Shown here in pieces: positions 7,200 through 15,283 of a stretch of 39,128 nucleotides of DNA; the stretch's first letter is position 1, and the number at the start of each line of letters is the position of its first letter. A program made the translations under genes and the position numbers. The notes under the pieces were generated by a model that saw only the letters and a list, made by a program, of their open reading frames with translations, was not told where the DNA came from and searched no databases. The stretch covers positions 1-39,128 of the forward strand of contig CAJUOT010000026.1 in assembly GCA_910588135.1 (NCBI GenBank), read 5' to 3'. Origin of the DNA: an uncultured Oscillospiraceae bacterium (GTDB lineage Bacteria > Bacillota > Clostridia > Oscillospirales > Oscillospiraceae).

Positions 7200-7232
7200 A
7201 CCGGGGCAGACATAGAAAGGCGGCCTGATCCC

Positions 7233-7808
7233 ATGAACCACAGCTTTTTCGCCTATATCTTCCGGATGCGGTACATCGCCCGGTGGGCGCTGATGCGCAA
7301 CACCCGGACGGAAAACGTGCAGGAGCACTCCTACGAGGCGGCGGTGCTCTCCCATGCCCTGGCGGTGATCGGCCGGGACGTGTTCCACAAGGAGCTGGAC
7401 CCGGACAAAATCGCCGCCGCCGCCCTGTTCCACGACGCGCCGGAGATCATCACCGGCGATATGCCCACCCCCATCAAATACTACAACCCCTCCCTGAAAA
7501 ACGCCTACCGGCAGGTGGAGGCCGCGGCCCAGGACAAGCTGCTGTCCATGCTGCCCCCCGAGCTGGTCCCGGCCTACGAGCCGCTGGTGCGGGAGAGCGA
7601 CCCCGCCGTGGCCCGCTATGTGAAGGCGGCGGACAAGCTGTCCGCCTATATCAAGTGCGTGGAAGAGCTGAAGGCGGGCAACGCCGAGTTCAAAAAGGCG
7701 GCGGAGCAAACCCTGGCGGCGCTGAAGGAGATGGACATGGAGGAGCTGGAGTGGTTCATGGAGCATCTGGGCGGGGCGTTCCAGCTCACCCTGGACGAGC
7801 TGGGGTGA
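7233..7808 (+). CDS. HD-domain 5'-nucleotidase, YfbR family
   Basis: A 191-residue protein starting MNHSFFAYIFRMRYIARW; the ATG at 7233 aligns with the start of E. coli YfbR (MKQSHFFAHLSRL). All HD-phosphohydrolase ligands are present: H32 in TENVQEHSYE, H67-D68 in LFHDAPE, then GDMPTPIKYYNP, and a late Asp in KAADKLSAYIKC. R17-W18, used by YfbR for deoxyribonucleotide selectivity, are conserved. Family role: dephosphorylates deoxyribonucleoside 5'-monophosphates in the cytosol. It heads a run of plus-strand genes; the GNAT start lies four bases after its stop. Confidence 0.92.
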   Translation: MNHSFFAYIFRMRYIARWALMRNTRTENVQEHSYEAAVLSHALAVIGRDVFHKELDPDKIAAAALFHDAPEIITGDMPTPIKYYNPSLKNAYRQVEAAAQDKLLSMLPPELVPAYEPLVRESDPAVARYVKAADKLSAYIKCVEELKAGNAEFKKAAEQTLAALKEMDMEELEWFMEHLGGAFQLTLDELG

Positions 7809-7812
7809 GGCC

Positions 7813-8298
7813 GTGGAGCTGACGCTGATCCCCGGCCAGCCGGAACAGGCCATGGCCGTCATGCGGGAGGTGGCCGCCTGGGGCCGGGAACGGGGGCTGC
7901 GGGTGTGGCCCGACGAGTGGCTCACCCCGGAGGAGCTCTTGACGGACGAGGCGGGGCCGGAAAACTTCTACGTGGGCAAGGCGGACGGGGAGGCGGCCTG
8001 CGCCTTCCTCCTCCAGTGGAGCGACCGGGCGTGGTGGCCGGACGCGCCCCCCTTTGAGGCCGGGTATCTCCACAAGCTGTGCGTCCGGCGCAGATTCGCC
8101 CACCGGGGCATGACGGCCCGGGTGGTGGAAGCCGTCAAGACCGAGTGCGCCCGCCGGGGCGTCCGCCGCCTCCGGCTGGACACCGGGGCGGAGGAAACCG
8201 CGGTGCGGGACGTCTACCTGTCCGCCGGATTTGAGATTGTCAAAACCATAGAACGCAGCGGCAGGCCTGTCATGCTGCTGTATGAGCTGAAGTTTTGA
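7813..8298 (+). CDS. GNAT-family N-acetyltransferase
   Basis: A 161-residue acetyltransferase from GTG 7813, with GGGGTGAGG overlapping the end of the yfbR-like gene. The core motif is 'YLHKLCVRRRFAHRGMTARVVEA', where R-R-x-x-x-R-G-M is the acetyl-CoA pyrophosphate loop. 'RLDTGAEETAVRDVYLSAGFE' follows as motif B. It transfers acetyl from acetyl-CoA to an unknown amine. The substrate cannot be inferred from the operon, whose other members are a nucleotidase, a membrane protein and an ACT regulator. Confidence 0.85.
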   Translation: MELTLIPGQPEQAMAVMREVAAWGRERGLRVWPDEWLTPEELLTDEAGPENFYVGKADGEAACAFLLQWSDRAWWPDAPPFEAGYLHKLCVRRRFAHRGMTARVVEAVKTECARRGVRRLRLDTGAEETAVRDVYLSAGFEIVKTIERSGRPVMLLYELKF

Positions 8299-8310
8299 GG
8301 GGGCGAGGCC

Positions 8311-8787
8311 GTGAAAAGGGCGCTGCTTGTGGTTTTGCTGCTTGGTGTGGGAGCATTCCCCTACGCCGTCCTGCTGGGGCTGACCCGATTCACTCCCATT
8401 GTGGAGGTATCCTTTGTGGTTGGGCTGGTCTGTGCCGTTGCCTTGTTCGTTCTGGGCCGCCGGGGGACCTGGAGTGCGAGACAGCTGGCCCTGGGGAGCA
8501 TGGCAGTCAAGCTGGCCCAGATCCCCGCCTATGTGATCTGGTTCATCGTGGGCGCGGCGTTTTTCCTGTTCGCGGGCTTTGTGCTGGCCTTTTTCGTGGA
8601 CGCGCTGGCTATTCTCCTCAGCGGCCTTGCGGGGCTGACGGCGGTGCTGCGGTGCCGGAAGGAAGAAAAACTGACCCGGAAAGCCGCCGTAGTCCACGGA
8701 ATTTTGCAGTTTATATTCTGCGCCGACGTGTTCAGCGCGGTTTGGGTCTATATCAAAAGCCGGAAGGAAAAGGAGAGTGTCTCATGA
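8311..8787 (+). CDS. Hypothetical four-helix membrane protein
   Basis: A 158-residue integral membrane protein from GTG 8311, with GGGGGCGAGG upstream. Hydrophobic segments are at about residues 4-25, 31-48, 66-100 (probably two helices, around 'YVIWFIVGAAFFLFAGF') and 130-148, followed by a basic tail. No family recognised. Its stop overlaps the start of the ACT-domain gene by four bases (ATGA), so the two are translationally coupled. Confidence 0.7.
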   Translation: MKRALLVVLLLGVGAFPYAVLLGLTRFTPIVEVSFVVGLVCAVALFVLGRRGTWSARQLALGSMAVKLAQIPAYVIWFIVGAAFFLFAGFVLAFFVDALAILLSGLAGLTAVLRCRKEEKLTRKAAVVHGILQFIFCADVFSAVWVYIKSRKEKESVS

Positions 8788-9053
8788 GAGCCATCGTCAC
8801 CGTCATCGGCAGGGATCAGGTGGGCATCATCGCCGCCGTGTGCGCCCTGCTCAGCGAGAAGAACGTCAACGTGCTGGACATCAGCCAGACCGTCCTCCAG
8901 GAGTATTTCACCATGATTATGCTGGTGGACGCCTCCCAGGCCACAGTGCCCTTCGCCCGGCTGCGGGAGGATTTGGTCGAAGCGGGCAAGGAGCGCAGCC
9001 TGGACATCCGCATCCAGCGGGAGGATATCTTTGACGCGATGCACCGCATCTAA
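8784..9053 (+). CDS. ACT domain protein, UPF0237 family
   Basis: An 89-residue single ACT-domain protein; ATG 8784 with AGGAG eight bases upstream. The start 'AIVTVIGRDQVGIIAAVCALL' and 'NVNVLDISQTVLQEYFTMIM' are the hallmark of UPF0237/GcvR-like proteins. ACT domains bind small ligands, usually amino acids. In many Firmicutes this gene lies directly before the UPF0210 (DUF711) gene, as here, although a 126-base palindromic repeat has been inserted between the two. The pair is likely functionally linked; the ligand is unknown. Confidence 0.9.
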   Translation: MRAIVTVIGRDQVGIIAAVCALLSEKNVNVLDISQTVLQEYFTMIMLVDASQATVPFARLREDLVEAGKERSLDIRIQREDIFDAMHRI

Positions 9054-9055
9054 AA

Positions 9056-9181
9056 GCCTTCCCCCCTCCGGGGGAAGGTGCCCCAGCCCGCAGGCTGGGG
9101 CGGATGAGGGGGTGCACCATACCATTGCCCCTCATCAGTCGCGGCTTCGCCGCGCCAGCTTCCCCCCGGAGGGGGGAAGCC
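9056..9181. repeat. 126-bp palindromic intergenic repeat
   Basis: The outer ends are inverted copies of a CTTCCCCCCTCCGGGGG-type sequence (left end 9056, right end 9181). Inner arms GATGAGGGG (9103-9111) and CCCCTCATC (9128-9136) also pair, and each arm carries its own sub-hairpin. The whole can fold into a branched cruciform. No ORF is inside. The architecture fits a non-autonomous MITE-like or REP-like element of the kind common in Oscillospiraceae. Confidence 0.75.
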
Positions 9182-9206
9182 AGAACCATATTGGGAAGGT
9201 GAAACC

Positions 9207-10565
9207 GTGATCAACACCAACGACATCCTACAGACCATCCAGATGATCGACCACCAGCACCTGGACGTGCGCACCATCACCATGGGCATCAGCCTGCTGG
9301 ACTGCTGCGACCCGGACCCCCACGCCGCCTGCCGGAAGATTTACGACAAGATCACCACCTCGGCGGACAAGCTGGTGAAAACCGGGGAGGACATTGAGAC
9401 CGAGTTCGGCATTCCCATCGTCAACAAGCGCATCTCCGTCACCCCCATGGCGCTGGTGGCCGGGGCGTCCCGCACCAATGACTATGTCCCCTTCGCCGCC
9501 GCCATGGACAAAGCGGCCAAGGCCGTGGGGGTCAACTTCATCGGCGGCTTCTCCGCCCTGGTCCAGAAGGGCATGACCGGGGGGGACAAAAAGCTCATTG
9601 CCGCCATCCCGGAGGCCCTGGCCGCCACCGATGTGGTGTGCTCCTCCGTCAACGTGGGCTCCACCAAGGCGGGCATCAACATGGACGCGGTGGCCCTCAT
9701 GGGCCAGACCATCAAGGCGTGCGCCCAGCGCACCGCCGGTCAGGGCGGCTTCGGCTGCGCCAAGCTGGTGGTGTTCTGCAACGCGGTGGAGGACAACCCC
9801 TTCATGGCCGGGGCGTTCCACGGCGTGGGCGAGGCCGAGCGGGTGATCAACGTGGGGGTGTCCGGCCCCGGCGTGGTGCACCACGCCCTCCAGAGCGTGA
9901 AGGGGCAGCCCTTCCACGTGGTGGCCGAGACCATCAAAAAAACCGCCTTCCAGGTGACCCGGATGGGCCAGCTGGTGGCCCGGGAGGCCAGCGCCCGCCT
10001 GGGCGTGCCCTTTGGCATCGTGGATTTGAGCCTCGCCCCCACCCCGGCGATTGGGGATTCCGTCGCCCGTATCCTGGAGGAGATGGGTCTGGAGGTGTGC
10101 GGCACCCACGGCACCACCGCCGCCCTGGCGCTCTTGAACGACGCGGTGAAGAAGGGCGGCGTGATGGCGTCCTCCTCCGTGGGCGGGCTGTCCGGGGCCT
10201 TCATCCCGGTGAGCGAGGACGAGGGCATGATCGCCGCCGCCCAGTCCGGGGCGCTCACCCTGGACAAGCTGGAGGCCATGACCTGCGTGTGTTCGGTGGG
10301 GCTGGACATGATCGCCGTCCCCGGCGACACCTCCGCCGCCACCCTGTCCGCCATTATCGCCGACGAGGCCGCCATCGGCATGGTGAACCAAAAGACCACC
10401 GCCGTCCGCCTCATCCCCGCCCCCGGCAAAAAAGTCGGGGACGTGGTGGAGTTCGGCGGGCTGCTGGGCTCCGCCCCGGTGATGCCCTGCCACACCGGGA
10501 GCGCGGAGGAGTTCGTGGCCCGGGGCGGGCGGATACCCGCGCCGCTGCATAGTTTAAAGAACTAA
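9207..10565 (+). CDS. PFL-like DUF711 / UPF0210 protein
   Basis: A 452-residue protein from GTG 9207 with GGGAAGGTG upstream. The start 'DILQTIQMIDHQHLDVRTITMG', 'FIGGFSALVQKGMT', 'VCSSVNVGSTKAGINMDAV' and 'FGIVDLSLAPTPAIGDS' are the standard features of UPF0210. The fold is related to the pyruvate-formate-lyase/ribonucleotide-reductase barrel, but I see no C-terminal glycyl-radical signature. Family function is unknown. It follows the ACT-domain UPF0237 protein, its usual genomic partner. Confidence 0.92.
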   Translation: MINTNDILQTIQMIDHQHLDVRTITMGISLLDCCDPDPHAACRKIYDKITTSADKLVKTGEDIETEFGIPIVNKRISVTPMALVAGASRTNDYVPFAAAMDKAAKAVGVNFIGGFSALVQKGMTGGDKKLIAAIPEALAATDVVCSSVNVGSTKAGINMDAVALMGQTIKACAQRTAGQGGFGCAKLVVFCNAVEDNPFMAGAFHGVGEAERVINVGVSGPGVVHHALQSVKGQPFHVVAETIKKTAFQVTRMGQLVAREASARLGVPFGIVDLSLAPTPAIGDSVARILEEMGLEVCGTHGTTAALALLNDAVKKGGVMASSSVGGLSGAFIPVSEDEGMIAAAQSGALTLDKLEAMTCVCSVGLDMIAVPGDTSAATLSAIIADEAAIGMVNQKTTAVRLIPAPGKKVGDVVEFGGLLGSAPVMPCHTGSAEEFVARGGRIPAPLHSLKN

Positions 10566-10569
10566 AACA

Positions 10570-10594
10570 GGCCCCCCGGAGGTTCCGGGGGGCT
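10570..10594. terminator. Terminator between convergent genes
   Basis: A perfect 10-bp stem GCCCCCCGGA / TCCGGGGGGC (10571-10580, 10584-10593) with a 3-base loop. On the minus strand it is followed by TGTTTTAG, so it mainly serves the S41-like gene. It closely resembles the hairpin at 12227-12250. Confidence 0.75.
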
Positions 10595-10600
10595 CGCCTA

Positions 10601-12070
10601 TTACTGCTCCGCATTCAGCCCGTAATATGCGATGAGTTTTTTCGTCAGCGCCATGGCCTGGGTGGGCTCCACCCACAGGTCGGGGAGGTATCCCACGCCG
10701 TCCCGGTTTTCATCCGTTTCGCAGAAGGAGAGGCCGGTGCCAAAGTAACAGCCCAGGCCGGAGTGGGGAAGATAGAGACTGAGGTTATTGGGCGTGAGGG
10801 CGCAGCCCAGGGTGGGCCCGCCCACCATGAGGGTGTCCGCCGCGCAGCGGAAAAATCGTACCGCTGTCTCTCCCGAGGAGGCCACCCCCTTGTCCTGGAG
10901 GAAAAAGGCGGGCCCGGAGCGCTCTGCCCACGTCCCTCCCCGGTGAAACCCGCGCCATGTGCCCATACGTTCGGCAGGATAGTAATCATTGCCCACTATT
11001 CGGCAGGAGAGCTGGCTGTATCGGTGGGCAGTGGTGCCCCGGGTGGGATTGCTCGTCCCTGCCCAGTCCTGGAACCAACCCATAATATACCGGTCGCTGC
11101 CGCCGCCGTTGCCCCGCGCGTCGAAGATGAGCAGGGGGCTGTCGGCGTATTCTTTGCCGCACTCGGACAGGCGCTGGAGGGTCTCCTCGTTCGCGTCGGC
11201 GTTCTCCCCCTGGGCGCTCATGCTCCGGGAGGTGAGGATGGGGACACCCTCCCACTCCGATTCGGAGAAGGCCGGGGCATCGCCGCTGTTGCTTGTCCGC
11301 AGGGCCTTCCGCCACTTGAGGGGGTGGCCGTCCAGGGCGTCCGGCAGGTCGCTGCCGTCGTGGCTGAGGGCGGCGTACCAGTAGCAGATGCGGCCGTCCG
11401 GGCCGATGGTGGGCTTGATGTAATCGGGGGCTTCCGTGCCCTCCGGGCTGTCCAGGTAGAGGCCGGGCACATAGTACATATACTTGGCATGATCTGTCCG
11501 CATGGGATAACCCCCCAGGCTAAAATGCCCGTCCACCAGCACCGGGGCGAGGTGTCGGCAGAGGATGCCCATATCCCGGACAGAGGGTTTTTCAATGGCG
11601 GCCAGCTCCGCTTTCACCGCGTCCCGGATGGGGAGGAACACCTCGTCCCCGCCGAAGTAGTAATAGGCCCCGTAGGTGGTCTGGAGGAGGGTGAAGAAGG
11701 TATCCACGTCGGCCAACAGGTCGTCTTTTGTCAGGTTTTCCTCCGGATCGTGGGCGGTGGTGAGCAGCTCCATCTCCTCTTCGGTGAAGGTGTGGTTCTG
11801 CTCGTGGAAGTCCGGGGTGTATTCGGCAGGGAGCTCAATGGGCTCCTCCTGGCTGGCCGTCGCCCTCCGGGCGGCGTTCACCCCGTCCAGAAATTCGCGG
11901 AAGTCCACCGCCTTCGGGAGCGGGGCGGGCGTTGGCTCGGGGGTGGGTTCCGGCGCGGGGGTGGATGTGGCCGTGGGGTGGGAGGCGGCCGGGTTCACCT
12001 CTGCCGCCGGGGCGCAGCCCGCCAGCAGGGCCAGGGCCAGGAGCAGGGGCAGCAGTCTGCGTTTCAGCAT
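10601..12070 (-). CDS. Lipoprotein with an S41 peptidase-like domain
   Basis: A 489-residue secreted lipoprotein. Start ATG 12070 with AAAGGTG upstream (a GTG three codons earlier overlaps that site). Signal peptide MLKRRLLPLLLALALLAGC; LLAG-C19 is the lipobox. A Pro/Thr-rich spacer follows (residues 30-53). The C-terminal half shows S41/tail-specific-protease features: LLIFDARGNGGGSDR, then VASSGETAVRFFR where the second Ser is a candidate nucleophile, and VGGPTLGCALTPN. No PDZ domain is evident. It probably cleaves or binds peptides at the outer face of the membrane; activity is not assured because the catalytic Lys cannot be placed with certainty. Its own promoter lies at 12170-12198. Confidence 0.8.
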   Translation of the reverse strand: MLKRRLLPLLLALALLAGCAPAAEVNPAASHPTATSTPAPEPTPEPTPAPLPKAVDFREFLDGVNAARRATASQEEPIELPAEYTPDFHEQNHTFTEEEMELLTTAHDPEENLTKDDLLADVDTFFTLLQTTYGAYYYFGGDEVFLPIRDAVKAELAAIEKPSVRDMGILCRHLAPVLVDGHFSLGGYPMRTDHAKYMYYVPGLYLDSPEGTEAPDYIKPTIGPDGRICYWYAALSHDGSDLPDALDGHPLKWRKALRTSNSGDAPAFSESEWEGVPILTSRSMSAQGENADANEETLQRLSECGKEYADSPLLIFDARGNGGGSDRYIMGWFQDWAGTSNPTRGTTAHRYSQLSCRIVGNDYYPAERMGTWRGFHRGGTWAERSGPAFFLQDKGVASSGETAVRFFRCAADTLMVGGPTLGCALTPNNLSLYLPHSGLGCYFGTGLSFCETDENRDGVGYLPDLWVEPTQAMALTKKLIAYYGLNAEQ

Positions 12071-12169
12071 GAGAATCACCTTTCTTTCATATTTTTTATG
12101 GGTTTTCCAGGGGTTTGAGGTTGGCCTTCCCTTTAAAACTTTTTTCCATAATATTATATGTTATATTGT

Positions 12170-12198
12170 ATTATAGCAAGTTCTGTCGGAAAATGCAA
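12170..12198 (-). promoter_or_regulatory. Promoter of the S41-like lipoprotein gene
   Basis: Minus strand: TTGCAT (12193-12198), 17 bp, TATAAT (12170-12175). A second TATAAT lies at 12153-12158 in a very A+T-rich stretch, a possible alternative -10. Confidence 0.6.
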
Positions 12199-12219
12199 GA
12201 GGAAAATTGGGCGCGGGAT

Positions 12220-12250
12220 CAAAAAAAGCCCCCCGGAACTCCGGGGGGCT
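12220..12250 (-). terminator. Terminator of the VanW-DUF2461 transcript
   Basis: A 10-bp stem AGCCCCCCGG / CCGGGGGGCT (12227-12236, 12241-12250) with a 4-base loop is followed on the minus strand by TTTTTTT. It lies about 310 bases beyond the DUF2461 stop; the repeat cluster occupies the gap. Confidence 0.85.
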
Positions 12251-12289
12251 TCGCCTCATATGGGGTCTGCATTGTCAGGTGCGCCTGCT

Positions 12290-12563
12290 CACAACGGCTC
12301 CGCGCTTCTATCGGGGCCCCGCCGAAGCCCAGCGAAGCGGGTTCGGTGGGGAGAGGAGGGGCAGCAAAATGAGTGAGCTTCCACCACAGGTGGAAGTGAA
12401 GATATGAAGCTTGCCCCGACGATGTCACGCTGCGCAGGCGCCTGACCGCTCGGTCGCTTTCACTCCGATTCGGCCTGGTCTGCGGGGCGCTCCGCGCCCC
12501 TCCGCTCGTGTCTCGCCTTCGGCTCAGTCGGCGGTGGACGCTTGCCACCGGCAAGCACCGCCC
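12290..12563. repeat. Cluster of intergenic palindromic repeats
   Basis: No gene. The first unit (12317-12412) begins with a hairpin (CCCCGCCGAA 12317-12326 with TTCGGTGGGG 12342-12351), continues with GAGGAGGGGCAGCAAAATGA and GTGAG, then a small hairpin CTTCCACC-aca-GGTGGAAG, and ends GATATGAAGCTTG. A related unit closes the window at 39031-39128. The other end (12563-12585, minus strand) holds GGGAGCTTGGAGCGGAG, also found at 22982-22998. The middle is rich in short G+C palindromes (for example GGGGCGCTCCGCGCCCC). This looks like nested or decayed non-autonomous elements. Confidence 0.65.
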
Positions 12564-13271
12564 TCACTCCGCTCCAAGCTCCCTCGCAGCCGCCTGCTCC
12601 GCGCTTCCTCCGTCCGCCCACAACGTGGAGAAATAGTCGTAGTACGGCATAAGGAAGGAGAAGCCCTCCACCAGCCGGTCCGCCAGGGCGGGGGTATAAA
12701 TCAGCTCGCCCAGCGGCTCCTCGTGGCCCACGGACAGGGACTTCTTGTTGTACCACTCCGAGAGCCTGGGCTCGGCACAGGGCTTTTTCCGGCTGTACTC
12801 CGGGCCGTCCAGGGTGAACTCCCCCTGCTTCGCCAGCTTGTTTTGCAGCTTGAGCAGGGGTCTGGGGTCGCGGTCAATGCGGGCGCGGTGCTTCTCCATC
12901 ACCGCCGCCTGGGCGCACCAGAAGCCCATCCCATAGCTCCAGCCCTCCGGGGCCAGCTCGAACCAGAACACCGGGTGGTCGCCCCCCGACTCGCTGCCAA
13001 AGCGGAACAGGGACAGCCACAGGTGGTCCTTATACGGGCCCCGGCCGAACAGCCGCCGGGCGTCCCGGTAGATGCGGGAGACCTTCAAATTCAGGCCGCT
13101 CTTTGGGAAGCGGTCCAGCAGGGCGCTTTGCACCTGCCCGCCCAGTTCCTTCATGGGGTTAAGGAAATAGGTCTGGTAGTCGGACTTGTGGGCCTCGAAC
13201 CAGGGCCGCTCGTTGTTGAAGCGGATGCCCCACATGAAGTCCACCGTCTCCTGGGAAAACCCTTCAAACAT
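12564..13271 (-). CDS. DUF2461 family protein
   Basis: A 235-residue cytosolic protein, ATG 13271 with GGGAG upstream, six bases after the VanW stop. Family signatures: 'FLNPMKELGGQV' in the N-terminal helix region, 'KVSRIYRDARRLFGRGPYKDHLWLS' (the conserved R-D-x-R-F/G-x-x-K/PYK motif), 'FWFELAPEGWSYGMGFW' and 'LMPYYDYFSTLW' near the normal C-terminus. Function unknown. The last residues (ARELGAE and stop) are encoded by an intergenic repeat, so the original 3' end has probably been replaced or extended by repeat insertion. Co-transcribed with the VanW gene. Confidence 0.85.
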   Translation of the reverse strand: MFEGFSQETVDFMWGIRFNNERPWFEAHKSDYQTYFLNPMKELGGQVQSALLDRFPKSGLNLKVSRIYRDARRLFGRGPYKDHLWLSLFRFGSESGGDHPVFWFELAPEGWSYGMGFWCAQAAVMEKHRARIDRDPRPLLKLQNKLAKQGEFTLDGPEYSRKKPCAEPRLSEWYNKKSLSVGHEEPLGELIYTPALADRLVEGFSFLMPYYDYFSTLWADGGSAEQAAARELGAE

Positions 13272-13277
13272 GGCGCG

Positions 13278-15107
13278 TCACTCCCATCCGGACGGCTGGC
13301 CGCCGCCCCAGTCTCCGCCCTCCGGGCCCGGGCTGGGCTCCGCCGGGAGGTCCGGCGTGGGCAGGGGCAGCTCCACATACTGCGTGGGCGTGGGCGTGGG
13401 CTCGGGGGTCGGGTCCACCGGCAGCTCCGGGGTTGGTTCCGTCCAGGGCTCCTGGGTGGGGAGGGGCTCGGTGGGCACAGGCTCCTGGGTGGCGGGCGGG
13501 AGCGGCTCGGTGACCGCCGGACCCCAGGGGCCCTCGTCGGCGGGGTTGTAGAGGATCACCTTGTCCCGCTTGGCGTAGCGGCTGTGATTTTCAAAGGTGC
13601 GGGAGATCCGCTTGCCGCTGGCGTCGTACACACAGCGGTACACATCCACCTCATACCCGGTGTAGGGGGTGACATCCACCTTGGTGGTGCCCCGGGGGAT
13701 GGTCTCGTCCGGCTTGTACACCGTGGTCCAGGGGGTGGTGGAGCGGGTGTAGCGCTCGGTCTCCACCTTGATTTCGTCCGGGTTGCTGCCGTAGAACTGC
13801 ACGGTGAGCTTCTTGCCCGACATGGAGGCCATGATCTTGATGGGAAATCCGGTGTTGTTGCGGAACTTGAAGTCCAGGCTGGGGGCGTACACCGTGGCGT
13901 CCAGCCCGTTGGCGATATAGCCGGTGGCAAAGGCGTGGCACGCCCGCTTGACAATCTCCAGATTGGCGTACACTGCGCAGTAGTACAGGGAGGAAGACAT
14001 CTGGCACACGCCTCCGCCCACCATGTCCACCGTCTGGCCGCCCTGGTAGCCGGTGCCCACATGGAAGCCGTGGGCCACGGAGATGGGGCTGACGGCGCCC
14101 AGGTAGGAGAACACCTCTCCGGGCTGGAGCACCTTCCCGTCGCAGAAGGAGGCCGCCAGGGCCACATTGTGGAACCGGTCGGCGGTGCCGCTGACCGTGG
14201 TGGTGACCGTGGCCAGCAGATCTTTGTAAAACAGGGCCTCGTCGGCGGAGGTCCCCGGCGGGGTGTACTCCAGGGGGATGGTGACCGGCTCGCCGGGAAC
14301 GGCGCCCTCCAGGAGGGACTGGGCCTCCTCCGCGTTGACGGACAGGCCGATCACCGCCGGGGAGAGCTTCCCCTTCTCGTCCACTCCGGCGGGCTTGGGC
14401 TCCACGTATACCAGCTTGTTGAGCACCTCGCCGCTGAGCTCCGCGCTGGGAATGACCTCGGGCTCCACCGTCAGCTCCATGGCGCCCTGGGACAGCGCTT
14501 CCTCCGCGGCGGTGAGCAGGGCCTCCGCGTCCACCATCCGGCCGTCGGAGCCGGGAATCACGGTGACCGACTCCTCCCCCATCTCATAGGTGAAATCCTC
14601 CGGGGGCAGGTAGAGCTCGTTGGCGATGGAGCGCACCGCGTCCCTCGCCCGCTCCCTGCCCTCGTCGGTGAAGGCGGCGGCGGACAGGGGCAGGTCGTGG
14701 GGCTCTTCGGCCATGCCCAGCCACAGCGCCCCCAGCTTCCACAGGGGGGTGTTCTCCTTGGCGGAGAAGCCCACGTCCACGGCCCCCTCGGGGGAACAGG
14801 CCATCAGATCGCCGGACAGCTCCGTCTTTTTCCCGTCGCCATACAGCAGGGTGAGCTTGCGGCTGTCCAGCCGCTGGTCCATTTCCCGGGTGACCTCGGC
14901 CAGCGCCTCCTCCCGGCTGAGGCGGCCCAGGTCCACCGTGGCGCCCCTGTCGTCCCGGGCCACCGCGCCGGGCAGCAGCCGGCCGTTGTCCCGAACCCAG
15001 GTGCACAGCCCAAAATAGCCGGCCGTCAGCGCTACGGCCAGCGCGGCAAAGGCGAGGCCCACAATCAGTCCCGCCGGAATCTTTTTCTTGGGAGTGGAAC
15101 CTTCCAT
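13278..15107 (-). CDS. VanW family cell-wall protein with a Pro-rich tail
   Basis: A 609-residue membrane-anchored extracellular protein. Start ATG 15107 with AGGAGG ten bases upstream; a longer open frame begins inside the -35 of the promoter and is excluded. Lys-rich N-terminus and one membrane helix (about residues 11-33). Next come peptidoglycan-binding-like repeats of the YoaR type (about 60-300), a VanW domain (about 330-460) with VGGGVCQMSSSLYYCAVY and C368, and a strand-rich G5-like segment with PDETIPRG. A long tail rich in PTEPLPTQEP-type repeats ends the protein. VanW proteins are found in vancomycin-resistance clusters and widely in Firmicutes; their function is not settled. Nothing here suggests a van cluster. 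Confidence 0.9.
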   Translation of the reverse strand: MEGSTPKKKIPAGLIVGLAFAALAVALTAGYFGLCTWVRDNGRLLPGAVARDDRGATVDLGRLSREEALAEVTREMDQRLDSRKLTLLYGDGKKTELSGDLMACSPEGAVDVGFSAKENTPLWKLGALWLGMAEEPHDLPLSAAAFTDEGRERARDAVRSIANELYLPPEDFTYEMGEESVTVIPGSDGRMVDAEALLTAAEEALSQGAMELTVEPEVIPSAELSGEVLNKLVYVEPKPAGVDEKGKLSPAVIGLSVNAEEAQSLLEGAVPGEPVTIPLEYTPPGTSADEALFYKDLLATVTTTVSGTADRFHNVALAASFCDGKVLQPGEVFSYLGAVSPISVAHGFHVGTGYQGGQTVDMVGGGVCQMSSSLYYCAVYANLEIVKRACHAFATGYIANGLDATVYAPSLDFKFRNNTGFPIKIMASMSGKKLTVQFYGSNPDEIKVETERYTRSTTPWTTVYKPDETIPRGTTKVDVTPYTGYEVDVYRCVYDASGKRISRTFENHSRYAKRDKVILYNPADEGPWGPAVTEPLPPATQEPVPTEPLPTQEPWTEPTPELPVDPTPEPTPTPTQYVELPLPTPDLPAEPSPGPEGGDWGGGQPSGWE

Positions 15108-15141
15108 GTGAAATAAACCTCCTGCGAACACAAGTAAGAGT

Positions 15142-15170
15142 ATTGTACCACATCCGGCCGGCCCGGGCAA
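15142..15170 (-). promoter_or_regulatory. Promoter of the VanW-DUF2461 operon
   Basis: Minus strand: TTGCCC (15165-15170), 17 bp, TACAAT (15142-15147); the ATG follows about 35 bases downstream. Confidence 0.7.
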
Positions 15171-15235
15171 GAAAAAGTGTGTGGAAAAAGATTACAATCC
15201 GGTATCAGTTCCGGCGGATCGGGGCAGATTCCCGC

Positions 15236-15268
15236 AAAAAGCCGCCCGCCGCATAAGCGGCGGGCGGC
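15236..15268 (-). terminator. Terminator of fbp
   Basis: A perfect 12-bp stem GCCGCCCGCCGC / GCGGCGGGCGGC (15241-15252, 15257-15268) with a 4-base loop, followed on the minus strand by TTTTT. It lies 16 bases past the fbp stop. Confidence 0.9.
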
Positions 15269-15283
15269 TCTGGCGGACGCACC

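Noticed and set aside
13278..15107. A vancomycin-resistance cluster, because of the VanW domain
   Set aside because: No vanA/B ligase, vanH, vanX, vanR or vanS is in the window; VanW-domain proteins are common in Firmicutes outside such clusters.
12411..15116. A 901-codon open frame antisense to the VanW and DUF2461 genes
   Set aside because: High G+C opens long antisense frames; composition is His/Gly/Val-rich shadow sequence and the other strand has clear families, promoter and ribosome sites.
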